This document shows positions 41,911 to 50,445 of a stretch of DNA of 52,481 nt, one piece after another (position 1 is the stretch's first letter; each line of letters begins with the position of its first letter). Origin of the DNA: Lachnospiraceae bacterium (GTDB taxonomy: Bacteria > Bacillota > Clostridia > Lachnospirales > Lachnospiraceae); assembly GCA_015057115.1 (NCBI GenBank), contig SVEZ01000018.1, positions 1 through 52,481 on the forward strand. Direction: 5' to 3'. The position numbers and the translations under genes were made by a program. A model generated the notes under the pieces. The model saw only the letters and a list, made by a program, of their open reading frames with translations, was not told where the DNA came from and did no database searches.

Positions 41911-43785
41911 TTATTTTACCGGAAACTTTGTACCGTTTTTCTCTGTAAGAACGTTGTGAGTGTATCCTCCCTTTTTTAACACCTTCAAAATATGCTTACA
42001 TTCCGAATTAAACGGTATGGTAACCACGCCATATTTATTATCGGTATCAGAAGTAATCCAAACATCAAGACTCTTTCCCAATTCATTGGAATTAATGGTA
42101 AGTCCCTCTTCCCAGCCGGCAGTAATAGACAGCTCATTTTTTTCCAACACCTTATCTCCGTAGCGATCCATATTCTCGGACTCCAGATAAAAGGTTTTCA
42201 GATTACCATCCTGAATATCTTTTAACACCGCTTCCTTCATCTCTTCCGTGGAAACACCACATTCTTCCAGTATCTGACTGTAAAATTCACCGTCATCGCC
42301 GCTATGCGCAAGGGATACATCCACCCATTTCATATCCTTTAATTCCGGACAAAATGAATTATAATCGGCGTATCTGCCGGCAATAATTGATAGCAAACTG
42401 TTCTTGTCCTTTAAGTCTTCTTCGGAATACGGCAAAGTATAACGTCGGCTCACCAGGTTTCCGTTTTTAAGACGGTAGGTGAAACCTACTTCATAGATAT
42501 TTCCTTCCCTGGTAGACTGCAAATGCTCTCTTTCCGCCAAAAAACGCTTATGAAGATCTATCACCTCTTCAGCAGAAAATAATTCACCCGGGCGGTTTCC
42601 TGACATAAATGCCTGCAATTCGCAGACTTCCACATCACTTGCCTTAGGTGTCCAGCTTGCCAACCCAAAAAGATCCATCTGAACACCCGCTGCTCCGATA
42701 AAAAGCACCACCGTGGTTATCACCGCCGGAATCAATACTACCTTTTTCTTGATATGAAGCGTTTTTCGTATAATCATGCTGACAATCAGGAAGCCGACAA
42801 ATCCGGCGATTCCAATAATAAATGGATTTACTTTTCCCATACTGTCAATAAGACCGGCCTCCTGTTCATAGCTTGTAAGCCATGCATATACCACCATGGC
42901 GGCACAACCGGTAATTCCCACAGAGAAAAGCACCTTCAACCATGGCATAACAAAAAAGTCTCCTATACTTTCAATCGGCCTTTTCTTATATGCCCAAAGT
43001 GCCAGTAGTGCAAAAATTAACGCTACCGGTATATACCAGAAAAATCCTTTGTCGAACCAGAAATAAATCCGTCTGTCCACCGGCTCCCGGAATCCCACGA
43101 AGCTAGCCCTGCACAATGCATAAAGCGGGGACAGCAGGCAGTTTCTGGGGGCAGACTCGCTATAGAAATAGCTTTCTCCAAATCCGTATACCACATTTCT
43201 GAGGACACTTTCCAGTAATACTCGAAGTCCCTCAAACAGTTCCATAAAGACAAGAAACAGTATAGGCGGAAGATATGCCACACCACATAACATGCACATA
43301 AATACCATGGCGCTGTAAAATATCAGTGCTGCCAAAAACAAAAATCCATAAAACCCTGCCATGGCTCTGATCATCATCCCATCTCCCAGCACCGGCATAA
43401 TCAGCAAAAGATTTAATACCAATGGAAGAAGCAGCGCCACTAAACCGTCTACATAGTGAGTGAAAAACAGGGTATTTCTGGTTATTGGCATAGCATGCAT
43501 CATTTGGTTTGCCCTTTTGTCAAACAAATAAGAAAAACAGATGATTGCCATAATAACACTAAACCCTGCCATCACCCACACGTACAGAGGAGTAATATGG
43601 CTGGCAATAACCTGAAACCGCATATCAAAGCGATCATTTGCGGTTTTCATATAGGCCATATTCAATAACAGGGATATCACACCCTTAGCCGCCAGCACCA
43701 GAAACAAGCCGAGAGAAGCTCCCCACAACCATTTCCAGTCTTTTTTCATAATTGCCGGATTAAAGCAAGATATCTTTGACTTCAT
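41911..43785 (-). CDS. ABC transporter permease (YtrC/YtrD-like)
   Basis: The 624-residue protein has about six helices in the first half (SLGLFLVLAAKGVISLLLNM, and later VALLLPLVLNLLLIMPVL), a second group near 300-390, and a soluble C-terminal domain of about 230 residues with no recognised motif. ATG at 43785 has GGGAGGGG upstream and overlaps the ATPase gene by 26 bases. It pairs with the ATPase and the GntR regulator; similar YtrA-type operons respond to cell-wall stress. The substrate is unknown. Confidence 0.78.
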   Translation of the reverse strand: MKSKISCFNPAIMKKDWKWLWGASLGLFLVLAAKGVISLLLNMAYMKTANDRFDMRFQVIASHITPLYVWVMAGFSVIMAIICFSYLFDKRANQMMHAMPITRNTLFFTHYVDGLVALLLPLVLNLLLIMPVLGDGMMIRAMAGFYGFLFLAALIFYSAMVFMCMLCGVAYLPPILFLVFMELFEGLRVLLESVLRNVVYGFGESYFYSESAPRNCLLSPLYALCRASFVGFREPVDRRIYFWFDKGFFWYIPVALIFALLALWAYKKRPIESIGDFFVMPWLKVLFSVGITGCAAMVVYAWLTSYEQEAGLIDSMGKVNPFIIGIAGFVGFLIVSMIIRKTLHIKKKVVLIPAVITTVVLFIGAAGVQMDLFGLASWTPKASDVEVCELQAFMSGNRPGELFSAEEVIDLHKRFLAEREHLQSTREGNIYEVGFTYRLKNGNLVSRRYTLPYSEEDLKDKNSLLSIIAGRYADYNSFCPELKDMKWVDVSLAHSGDDGEFYSQILEECGVSTEEMKEAVLKDIQDGNLKTFYLESENMDRYGDKVLEKNELSITAGWEEGLTINSNELGKSLDVWITSDTDNKYGVVTIPFNSECKHILKVLKKGGYTHNVLTEKNGTKFPVK

Positions 43786-44659
43786 AATTTGCCCCTCCCA
43801 ACTCGTAAATAAAGATTTCTTCCAGCGTAAGTGGAAGCACATCATAAAACAGTGGTTTCTTTGCCTCTATCTGCGCCACAATCCGGGCGGAATTTCCTTT
43901 TACAATAATGGTCTTCACTCTTCCGATATAGGACGTGTGTAAAATATCCTGTATGTCTGAAAGATCCGGTTCTTCGCCCTCAAAGGCCATCTGAATCTTA
44001 AAAGTATTCTCCTGAAGTTCCGCCAAAGAACGTTCCAAAATTACAGAACCTTCCGACATAATACCCACATGATCGCAAACATCTTCCAGCTCTCTTAAGT
44101 TATGAGAGGATACCAGAACCGTAATCTGACGGTCAGCCACCTCTTTCATCAGTATGCTCCACACCTGTTTACGCATTACCGGATCCAAACCATCCACCGG
44201 TTCATCCAACACCAGAATCTCCGGTCTACAGGCAATTGCCAGCCAAAAGGCCATCTGCTTCTGCATTCCCTTTGAATAAGATTTAATTCTCTTCTTAGGA
44301 TCTATCTTCGGAAAATACTCTCCCAGCTTATCAAACAATTCCTTATCAAACTGCGGATAAATCATACTGTAAAATTTCTGCATTTCCTTCATATTGGCGC
44401 CTTGAAAATAAAAGACATCATCCGGAATATATGCAATCTTCTCTTTCTTCTTTACATTCTCCCAGATGGGTTCTCCATCCACACATATTTCCCCGGCATC
44501 CTGTTTATAAATTCCGGTAATATGCCGTATGATTGTGGATTTACCGGCACCGTTAGGTCCTACCAATCCGTAGATACTTCCCTTTTTCACATGAAGGGTG
44601 GTTCCTTGTAAGGCTAAAAAACCATCAAAAGACTTAACCACATTCTTTACCTGTATCAT
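43760..44659 (-). CDS. ABC transporter ATP-binding protein
   Basis: The 299-residue ATPase has Walker A GPNGAGKS (34-41), signature SYSKG (127-131), Walker B ILVLDEPVDGLDP (148-160) and the H-loop SSHNLRELEDV near residue 185. A domain of about 85 residues follows the core, typical of export ATPases of this family. The start overlaps the GntR stop as TAATG. It drives the permease encoded downstream. Confidence 0.92.
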   Translation of the reverse strand: MIQVKNVVKSFDGFLALQGTTLHVKKGSIYGLVGPNGAGKSTIIRHITGIYKQDAGEICVDGEPIWENVKKKEKIAYIPDDVFYFQGANMKEMQKFYSMIYPQFDKELFDKLGEYFPKIDPKKRIKSYSKGMQKQMAFWLAIACRPEILVLDEPVDGLDPVMRKQVWSILMKEVADRQITVLVSSHNLRELEDVCDHVGIMSEGSVILERSLAELQENTFKIQMAFEGEEPDLSDIQDILHTSYIGRVKTIIVKGNSARIVAQIEAKKPLFYDVLPLTLEEIFIYELGGANYEVKDILL

Positions 44660-45030
44660 TACCTCGTCTCTCCCTTCTGAATTCTCTGAATATGTTCCAC
44701 CAATTCCGCCTCTTCCACCTGGTAAACCAAAAGCTCTTCCACCAGCTTGTCAAAGCGTTCCAAAAGCTCCTTCCTCCGGGGGCTTTCCTTCTGATCCATT
44801 TGTGCCACAAAAGTTCCTCTGCCGGCTACCGTATAGACATAGCCTTCCTGCTCCAACTGCCGTACGGCCCGCTGAATGGTATTGGGATTAATGGACATCT
44901 CTGCCGCCATCTCCCGCACCGACGGCAGCTTCTCATCCGGCATTAGCAGCTTCTTGGCAATCTGCTCCCGCAGGGAATCAGCTATCTGCTCATAAATGGG
45001 ACGTGAATCCCTGTAATTGATTGACAGCAT
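44659..45030 (-). CDS. GntR family regulator, YtrA subfamily
   Basis: The 123-residue protein has a GntR winged helix (about 10-75, YEQIADSLREQIAKKLLMPD, SVREMAAEMSINPNTIQRAV) and a short C-terminal tail with a dimer helix, as in YtrA. It is the first gene of the operon and is expected to repress it. A 29-base dyad in the promoter is the likely operator. GGAGGG precedes the ATG. The overlap with the ATPase gene couples their translation. Confidence 0.88.
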   Translation of the reverse strand: MLSINYRDSRPIYEQIADSLREQIAKKLLMPDEKLPSVREMAAEMSINPNTIQRAVRQLEQEGYVYTVAGRGTFVAQMDQKESPRRKELLERFDKLVEELLVYQVEEAELVEHIQRIQKGETR

Positions 45031-45043
45031 ACGCCCTCCTTTC

Positions 45044-45097
45044 TAAGTGTACTAATCACCTTAATGCACTTATAGCACACAGAACAAACATTGTCAA
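45044..45097 (-). promoter_or_regulatory. Promoter and operator of the GntR/ABC operon
   Basis: TTGACA (45097-45092), 17 bases, TATAAG (45074-45069) on the minus strand. A dyad TAAGTG-N3-TAA-N5-TTA-N3-CACTTA (45044-45072) begins inside the -10 and covers the transcription start, a good place for GntR-mediated repression. Confidence 0.75.
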
Positions 45098-45194
45098 CTC
45101 TATTCTTACAAATAATTTCATTATTCACTGCCATGGCCGACTAAACCGGGAAATCTTAGCACTCCTGAACCGGATCCTATAGAAAAATGGGCGA

Positions 45195-45305
45195 AATAAA
45201 GAGCCCATCGTAGATGGACTCTCTATTTCTAGGATATATAAAGGGAAAAACGTAAATTGCTTTTGTTGATAATGCAAGTATATACCTCTGCCCTTTATTT
45301 GTCAA
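45195..45305 (-). ncRNA. Candidate small RNA between the GntR operon and tRNA-Leu
   Basis: A strong minus promoter, TTGACA (45305-45300), 17 bases, TATACT (45282-45277), faces a gap with no gene. About 40 bases after its start, a hairpin AGAGTCCATC...GATGGGCTCT (near 45226-45203) with TTTATTT beyond could end a transcript of about 75 bases. Expression is not shown. It could also be a distal promoter of the GntR operon. Confidence 0.3.
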
Positions 45306-45373
45306 TAGTTAGTTCATAATTTATTAATTTAAACACCATTTCTTCACTTTCTAGACATATTTAGCCTCCCAGC

Positions 45374-45399
45374 AAAAAAGCACCCTCACAAGGGTGCCT
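45374..45399 (-). terminator. Terminator after tRNA-Leu
   Basis: On the minus strand GGCACCCT pairs with AGGGTGCT (45398-45379), four-base loop, followed by TTTTT. Confidence 0.85.
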
Positions 45400-45405
45400 T
45401 CTTAA

Positions 45406-45485
45406 TACGGGCAACAGGACTTGAACCTGCACGGTCTCCCACTAGAACCTAAATCTAGCGCGTCTGCCAATTCCGCCATGCCCGC
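45406..45485 (-). tRNA. tRNA-Leu (anticodon UAG)
   Basis: The minus-strand sequence folds as a class II tRNA: acceptor GCGGGCA with TGCCCGT, anticodon stem GCTAGA/TCTAGT around TTTAGGT (anticodon TAG, decoding CUA), a short variable arm GGGAGACC, and T arm GCAGGTTCAAGTCCTGT. CCA is not encoded. Its first 17 bases recur at 45534-45550. Confidence 0.93.
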
Positions 45486-45533
45486 TAAGTATGAAGTTAT
45501 CCGCCTACGCTTGTCCTGCGGACAATCGTCATG

Positions 45534-45550
45534 AATTCCGCCATGCCCGC
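45534..45550 (-). repeat. 17-bp copy of the 5' end of tRNA-Leu
   Basis: AATTCCGCCATGCCCGC at 45534-45550 is identical to 45469-45485, the first 17 bases of the tRNA, 65 bases away in the same direction. A perfect inverted repeat, TTGTCC-tgc-GGACAA, lies between the copies (about 45511-45525). Confidence 0.75.
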
Positions 45551-45611
45551 AGATAAGATATTCTCACAGAAGAAAATTATAGCAGAAATCCTATCTGCGC
45601 GCAAGTGGATT

Positions 45612-47033
45612 TTAGTTAAAGTCACTGTCCTTAAAATTCTTTTTCTTGGGTGCCCCTTTGATTCCATCCAGATAAACCTTATAACGTTTGGCTTCTGTAG
45701 ATAAGGCCTCCCGAACAGAATCAGACAATGTCATCAGCTTCTCTGCCGGCCCAATACCGTAGTCAAAAGGAATCCAGAGTGTCTTGCCCTTGCTGTTCTT
45801 CACCTTCACCACCGTCCATGCGTGACTCATCCAAGCACTGGTCTGCATATAGCAGGTAATTCCCAAAACTCCAAACACCTGGCTTTCAAAGCCTGCATAA
45901 TGAGCGCATACTCCGGCAGCTTTGTTTTTATACAAAAGCTCCATTCCTTTACTTCCCCCTGCAAAACAAGGTGTTGCAGAATACAACATTCCATAGGGCG
46001 GACGGGTAAAGCTACAGGAAAAATAATCGGATTTGCCAATAACCCAAACCTTCATGGCGTCACTTAAATCGCTGAAATTCGGAGCCAGCATAATGGTTCT
46101 TCGCTGTCTTTCCGGCATAAGCAGGAATGCCCCTTCTTTTTCATAAGCTTTGGGACTTGTGGCATTCTTCCAGGGCTCCGTTGGCGAGAAAAACTGTCCC
46201 CAACAGGAGCATCCAACCACCTTTACCTTGATATGCTCAAGCTGCGAAAACTCTCCAAAGGATAACAGCCGTAGCACACCATTTCCCTGACCGTCCACTA
46301 TTGCCTCTTTTACAAAAGGAATCACATTATATATTAACTGCTTGGAAATCAACCCCATATCATTTACAAGAGAAACAATGGCGGTGGTTGGTGCATCTCC
46401 CCCCTCTACCGTAACCACTTCCGGTGTTTCCACCTTTTTGTTGCACATGTAAAATGCACGATCGGGATTTTCTTTAATCCACCGAACAAACAAATCATAA
46501 TAAATGTGCATTTTCCGGATTTCATCATCCGAATACGTATCAATGTCCTGCTGATATGCTGCTAAAACCTCATCTGAAACCTTTCCGTAGCCGTTCCGGA
46601 AATCCCCATAAATCTTTCCGATAAATTTCATGGAAAGCTTGTATAACTTCACATCATCCTCTGTAACCTGATAATAGGTATAGCTTCCCTTCTTTCCCGT
46701 CTGATTGGCATAAACCAGCACACCGTGCTTATTGACTTTCTGCAATATTTTTTCCAATGCCAAAAGCTTCTTATACGCCGCTTTGGGTCCTCCCTTTACC
46801 TTCAATCGCAGTTCTTTTCCTTTACCGGACCCGGTTAGGGTAGCGTGAAGCTTCGTGGCTGTTTCCTCATCTGCCTTGCTTACAGTAACGGTAGCAATCG
46901 TCGCTTTTCTGCAGGGTATGGTGCTGACCTCTGTGCCTGCCGCCCGCGCCATCAAACTCTCGGTCCCAGCTAAATGTAGCATCATGAATACCGCAAGCAG
47001 AAGCGCCGTCATTCTTCGGTTTTTCTTTCTCAT
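45612..47033 (-). CDS. Secreted transglutaminase-like protein
   Basis: The 473-residue protein begins with a signal peptide (MTALLLAVFMMLHLAGTESL, cleavage near AAG). A helical and beta-rich middle leads to a transglutaminase-like core near the end: cysteine near 376 (AAGVCAHYAGF), histidine near 404 (WMSHAWTVVKV) and aspartate near 424 (PFDYGIG), the expected order of the triad. ATG at 47033 is chosen for CCGGGAGG upstream. It may act as a protease or cross-linker at the cell surface. No wall anchor is seen. Confidence 0.75.
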   Translation of the reverse strand: MRKKNRRMTALLLAVFMMLHLAGTESLMARAAGTEVSTIPCRKATIATVTVSKADEETATKLHATLTGSGKGKELRLKVKGGPKAAYKKLLALEKILQKVNKHGVLVYANQTGKKGSYTYYQVTEDDVKLYKLSMKFIGKIYGDFRNGYGKVSDEVLAAYQQDIDTYSDDEIRKMHIYYDLFVRWIKENPDRAFYMCNKKVETPEVVTVEGGDAPTTAIVSLVNDMGLISKQLIYNVIPFVKEAIVDGQGNGVLRLLSFGEFSQLEHIKVKVVGCSCWGQFFSPTEPWKNATSPKAYEKEGAFLLMPERQRRTIMLAPNFSDLSDAMKVWVIGKSDYFSCSFTRPPYGMLYSATPCFAGGSKGMELLYKNKAAGVCAHYAGFESQVFGVLGITCYMQTSAWMSHAWTVVKVKNSKGKTLWIPFDYGIGPAEKLMTLSDSVREALSTEAKRYKVYLDGIKGAPKKKNFKDSDFN

Positions 47034-47107
47034 TTGTGCACCTCCCGGAGCTTTTTCTTTGATTATAAAGGTATACTCCGGGATTTGCAAGTTTCAGTCC
47101 TCTAAAC

Positions 47108-48229
47108 CTACCCTATCGTAATGTCACCGGACAGAGTTTTTACAAATACGCGGGATGCTCCGTCACCGATAACGCCCCGGTATTTTTCCCCTACATATCC
47201 CTTGGAAACCTTTTCTGCAAAATCCATCTCCACATCGCCGCTCATTGTCTGCGCCGATACGGTATATCCGGTCTCGTTGGAAAGGGTAAGTTCTACATCT
47301 CCGCTGGTAGTATTTATCTCCATGGTTTCTCCCACCAAAGCTTCTCCGTTAATGTCTCCGCTGACACTCTCAACATTTAATGTATGGTAAACAAGCTGCT
47401 CTAACTCAACATCTCCGCTGGTGGTTCCCGCATTGAAGTCCTCACAATGCAGCTTTTCAAATCTTACCTCACCACTTACGGTACTTGTTCGCACCATAGT
47501 TGCCTTGATGCGATTTCCCTCAACATCTCCGCTGGTGGCACTGATTCGCAGCTCCTCCGTCAAAAGATCCGCCATGTACCAGTCTCCGGAAACACTGCTT
47601 AAAGATATGCTTTCCTTGGCATGAATTTTCTCGATTTCCACATCTCCGCTAACAGTGCTGATTGTCATTCTTGAAAAATCCTCCGGAACCTCTACCTCCA
47701 GAGTTGACCAGCTACGACCGGAGCCCTGACTGACTTCTTCTTTTGCAATAAAAGTATCCCCGCTGACATAGGCATTATAATGGATCTTTCTCTTAAAAAT
47801 GCCCTTGGAAACGGAATTTTCATAAGAAGCCCGGAACACTCCGTCTTTGGACAGGGAAACACGAATCTCCGCAATCACCATATCAAGCTTCATGGCTTTG
47901 ACCTTTCCCTCCGTATCTTCAAACTCAACCGTACCTTCACCGCTAAAACCTTCTTCATTCTCTACATACCCTTCCCAACGGTCATGGCGCTTTCTGCCTT
48001 CTACCTCCGGCTCTGCCTTTCCCGGCGCTTCAAACCGTCCGTATTCCTCTTCCAACGCTTTGGCAAGCTCTTTCGGATCTCCCAATTCCTCTGCCAGTTC
48101 TTTCTCTGTCTTTCCCTCTTCTAATCCCATTTCAAAATGTGCCTGGAAATCTTCCATGATTTCCTTCTCCACCTGGGGATCTACATGTTGCAATGCTTCT
48201 TTTAACTCCTTCATATACTGTTCTCTCAT
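47108..48229 (-). CDS. DUF1700/DUF4097 protein with SGD repeats
   Basis: The 373-residue protein starts with a DUF1700 helical domain (about 1-70, MKELKEALQHVDPQVEKEIM) followed by an acidic linker and a DUF4097 beta-roll from about 110. The roll carries about nine copies of a T-x-SGDVE motif (VSGDVEIEKI, TSGDVEGNRI, VSGDINGEAL, LSGDITIG), each a turn of the beta-solenoid. There are no membrane helices. It lies with a PadR regulator (ATGA overlap), the usual pairing for this family, linked in other Firmicutes to envelope stress. Function unknown. Confidence 0.8.
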   Translation of the reverse strand: MREQYMKELKEALQHVDPQVEKEIMEDFQAHFEMGLEEGKTEKELAEELGDPKELAKALEEEYGRFEAPGKAEPEVEGRKRHDRWEGYVENEEGFSGEGTVEFEDTEGKVKAMKLDMVIAEIRVSLSKDGVFRASYENSVSKGIFKRKIHYNAYVSGDTFIAKEEVSQGSGRSWSTLEVEVPEDFSRMTISTVSGDVEIEKIHAKESISLSSVSGDWYMADLLTEELRISATSGDVEGNRIKATMVRTSTVSGEVRFEKLHCEDFNAGTTSGDVELEQLVYHTLNVESVSGDINGEALVGETMEINTTSGDVELTLSNETGYTVSAQTMSGDVEMDFAEKVSKGYVGEKYRGVIGDGASRVFVKTLSGDITIG

Positions 48230-48543
48230 ATTGTCACCTCTCCTAATAAACGTTCTACTGCTGCTGAAAATTCCCTATACTCTTCATATTGCTGCTTATA
48301 TGCCTGCCATCCCTTATCCGTCAGATGATAATACTTTCTGGCAGGTCCCGATTCCGATTCCACCAGATAGGTTTCCACCAAACCTTCATCCCGAAGTCGT
48401 TTCAAGATCAAATACAGGGTTCCCCCTGCCAGCTCCATCTCTGCGGAAATATGCTCTGTCAATTCGTATCCGTAGCAATCGCTCTTGGATACCCTGGACA
48501 GCACGCATAACTCCAGCACACCCTTTTTTAATTGCGCATTCAT
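48226..48543 (-). CDS. PadR family transcriptional regulator
   Basis: The 105-residue protein has the PadR winged helix (GVLELCVLSRVSKSDCYGYE, GGTLYLILKRLRDEGLVET, RKYYHLTDKGW). It has no C-terminal extension, the PadR-s2 short type. GGAGGAAGGGT precedes the ATG. Its last four bases overlap the start of the DUF1700/DUF4097 gene (ATGA), so they are co-transcribed. The effector is unknown. Confidence 0.92.
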   Translation of the reverse strand: MNAQLKKGVLELCVLSRVSKSDCYGYELTEHISAEMELAGGTLYLILKRLRDEGLVETYLVESESGPARKYYHLTDKGWQAYKQQYEEYREFSAAVERLLGEVTI

Positions 48544-48713
48544 ACCCTTCCTCCTTTCTTTGTTAGCATCATCATATCACATACTATTCTATAATGCAAT
48601 ATACTATTTTAAAAATATTATTCCGTACCAACAAGAGTTTGTCGCAACTCTCCATTATATACGGAATAATTACCCGCAAACTTCCAGATTCCCTCAAACA
48701 GTAGGTAATGAAA

Positions 48714-48750
48714 AGCAGCAGTCCGTGCTTTCGCAACCAAACTGCTGCCT
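48714..48750 (-). terminator. Terminator after the membrane-anchored SurA-like protein gene
   Basis: On the minus strand GGCAGCAGT pairs with ACTGCTGC (48749-48741 with 48722-48715), followed by TTTTC; the loop is long. Confidence 0.55.
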
Positions 48751-48755
48751 TCAAT

Positions 48756-49469
48756 TTAATTAATGGTCAAACTTCCCAGGGATATTTTATCCAGAATTTG
48801 CTTATTGTAGTGAACCTTCTGCCGCTTCTTCAACTCCTTGAAGTACCTGCTGTTAATACCGTAATAAGCATTCAGTACCTCTTCCGACATGGTAAGTCCC
48901 TTCTTCTTAGCCAAAGAAATCACCCAGTTATTGGCAAGCTTATTCTCTGTCAGGGCCTTCTTTAAGTCCCTCTCCGTAATATCCAGCGCTTTTTGCTTAT
49001 CCGTCAGTCCTTCATGCATTTCTTTTGCCTGCAGGGTGATTTCCTCCTTCTCGGAATTCGTAAGTTTCATGCCTTTTGCTTTTGCACGTTTGGCATAAAT
49101 ACGGTCTCGCAAAAAATAATTTAAAGCTGTTTTCTTGGCTTCCTTGTTCACAAAGGTATTCTCAATGTAAAGTCCCCAGTATTCTTTCGGATTATCCGGA
49201 TTATAGGCAAGAGCCGATTCATTCACCGACTCCTCCTCAATCATAAAGTAATAGCTTAACTCTCGAAGTTTCACATTCCCACTCTTCATGGTTATGACCG
49301 TTTTATCCGCATAATTTCCATAGTGAAACAGAGTTGCCCGCTGATACAACAAACTTGCCGCCGCCAGCAACAGGAATCCTGCCGCAATCCCAATCAGAAC
49401 CGCTCTATACTTTCGGTAAAGGCGCTTTTTTCCACTCTGCTCCACATCTGTGTATTGCTCTTGTCTCAT
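48756..49469 (-). CDS. Membrane-anchored protein with SurA-N-like region
   Basis: The 237 residues have a basic start, one helix (about 22-45, AVLIGIAAGFLLLAAASLLY) and an outside helical domain (about 55-235) rich in Lys and Glu, which resembles the SurA/PrsA N-terminal chaperone fold (LRELSYYFMIEEESVNE). No PPIase domain follows. It may assist folding of exported proteins. It follows the ptb gene by 17 bases. Confidence in a function is low. Confidence 0.55.
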   Translation of the reverse strand: MRQEQYTDVEQSGKKRLYRKYRAVLIGIAAGFLLLAAASLLYQRATLFHYGNYADKTVITMKSGNVKLRELSYYFMIEEESVNESALAYNPDNPKEYWGLYIENTFVNKEAKKTALNYFLRDRIYAKRAKAKGMKLTNSEKEEITLQAKEMHEGLTDKQKALDITERDLKKALTENKLANNWVISLAKKKGLTMSEEVLNAYYGINSRYFKELKKRQKVHYNKQILDKISLGSLTIN

Positions 49470-49486
49470 GTAAAATTAAAAACTCC

Positions 49487-50395
49487 TTAGTTTACCGCTG
49501 CTGCCGCTGAAACCACAATGGAATCATATTTTTCCTCTGCGGAAGATCCACGGGAGGTCAGTACGATAGGGCATTTCGCTCCCACGATGAAACCTGCCAT
49601 CTTCGCCTTACAGGTAACGGTATATACTTTTCCTAAAATATTGCCGGCATGAATGTTCGGAACGATTAAAACATCCACGTCTCCTGCAATTTTGCTTTCA
49701 TAGCCCTTGAAGTCTGCAATCTCTTTAGACATAGCACAGTCATAAGAAATCGGTCCTTCTACGATACAGCCGCTAATTTCTCCACGCTGATTCATCTTGG
49801 CAAGTTCATCGGCGTCCAATGTCTCCGGCATCTTCGGATTTACCTTCTCCACACAGGCAAGTACGCCAACCTTCGGATTCTCATAGCCGTATGCGTGAAG
49901 TACATCCACGGTATTCTCGATAATTGCCTTTTTCTGCTCCAAATCCGGGTAGGTAACCATACCACCGTCTACCGCAACTACGATTTTATGATAATTCGGA
50001 ACCTCAAACATGGTAAAATGGCTCATAACGCCGCCCTTGCCAAGTCCGTGTTCCTTATTTACAACTGCCTTTAAAATAACTTTGGTATCCAGGTAACCCT
50101 TCATTAAGAAGTCACCCTTGCCTTCTCTTACCAATGCAACAGCTTTTTCTGCAGCTTCCTGAGGATCAGCCACATCATAGATGTCCTCTTCCGGAACCTC
50201 TTCACCCATGTTCTTTAAAATTTCGTCAATCTTTGCTTTATCGCCTACAAGAATCGGACGAACAATGCCTTCTTTTCTGGCATGGAGTGCTGCCTCCAAG
50301 GTGTGCTCCTCGCCTGCTGCCGCAATAACCATGCGCTTGGTCTCCGGGAATCCCTTTACCTGCTCCATTAACTGTGCAAAATTCTTAATTTCCAT
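49487..50395 (-). CDS. ptb: Phosphate butyryltransferase
   Basis: The 302-residue enzyme belongs to the phosphate acetyl/butaryl transferase family and converts butyryl-CoA to butyryl phosphate (or related acyl groups). Motifs are AALHARKEGIVRPILVGDKAKI, MKGYLDTKVILKAVVNKEHGL, and GKVYTVTCKAKMAGFIVGAKCPIVLTSRG. AGGAGG precedes the ATG. A butyrate kinase gene, its usual partner, is not next to it in this window. Phosphate acetyltransferase activity is the alternative. Confidence 0.85.
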   Translation of the reverse strand: MEIKNFAQLMEQVKGFPETKRMVIAAAGEEHTLEAALHARKEGIVRPILVGDKAKIDEILKNMGEEVPEEDIYDVADPQEAAEKAVALVREGKGDFLMKGYLDTKVILKAVVNKEHGLGKGGVMSHFTMFEVPNYHKIVVAVDGGMVTYPDLEQKKAIIENTVDVLHAYGYENPKVGVLACVEKVNPKMPETLDADELAKMNQRGEISGCIVEGPISYDCAMSKEIADFKGYESKIAGDVDVLIVPNIHAGNILGKVYTVTCKAKMAGFIVGAKCPIVLTSRGSSAEEKYDSIVVSAAAAVN

Positions 50396-50445
50396 AGTAA
50401 ACCTCCTTATGTCCCTACTACTTAATATTTGATCAGGTCACCCTG

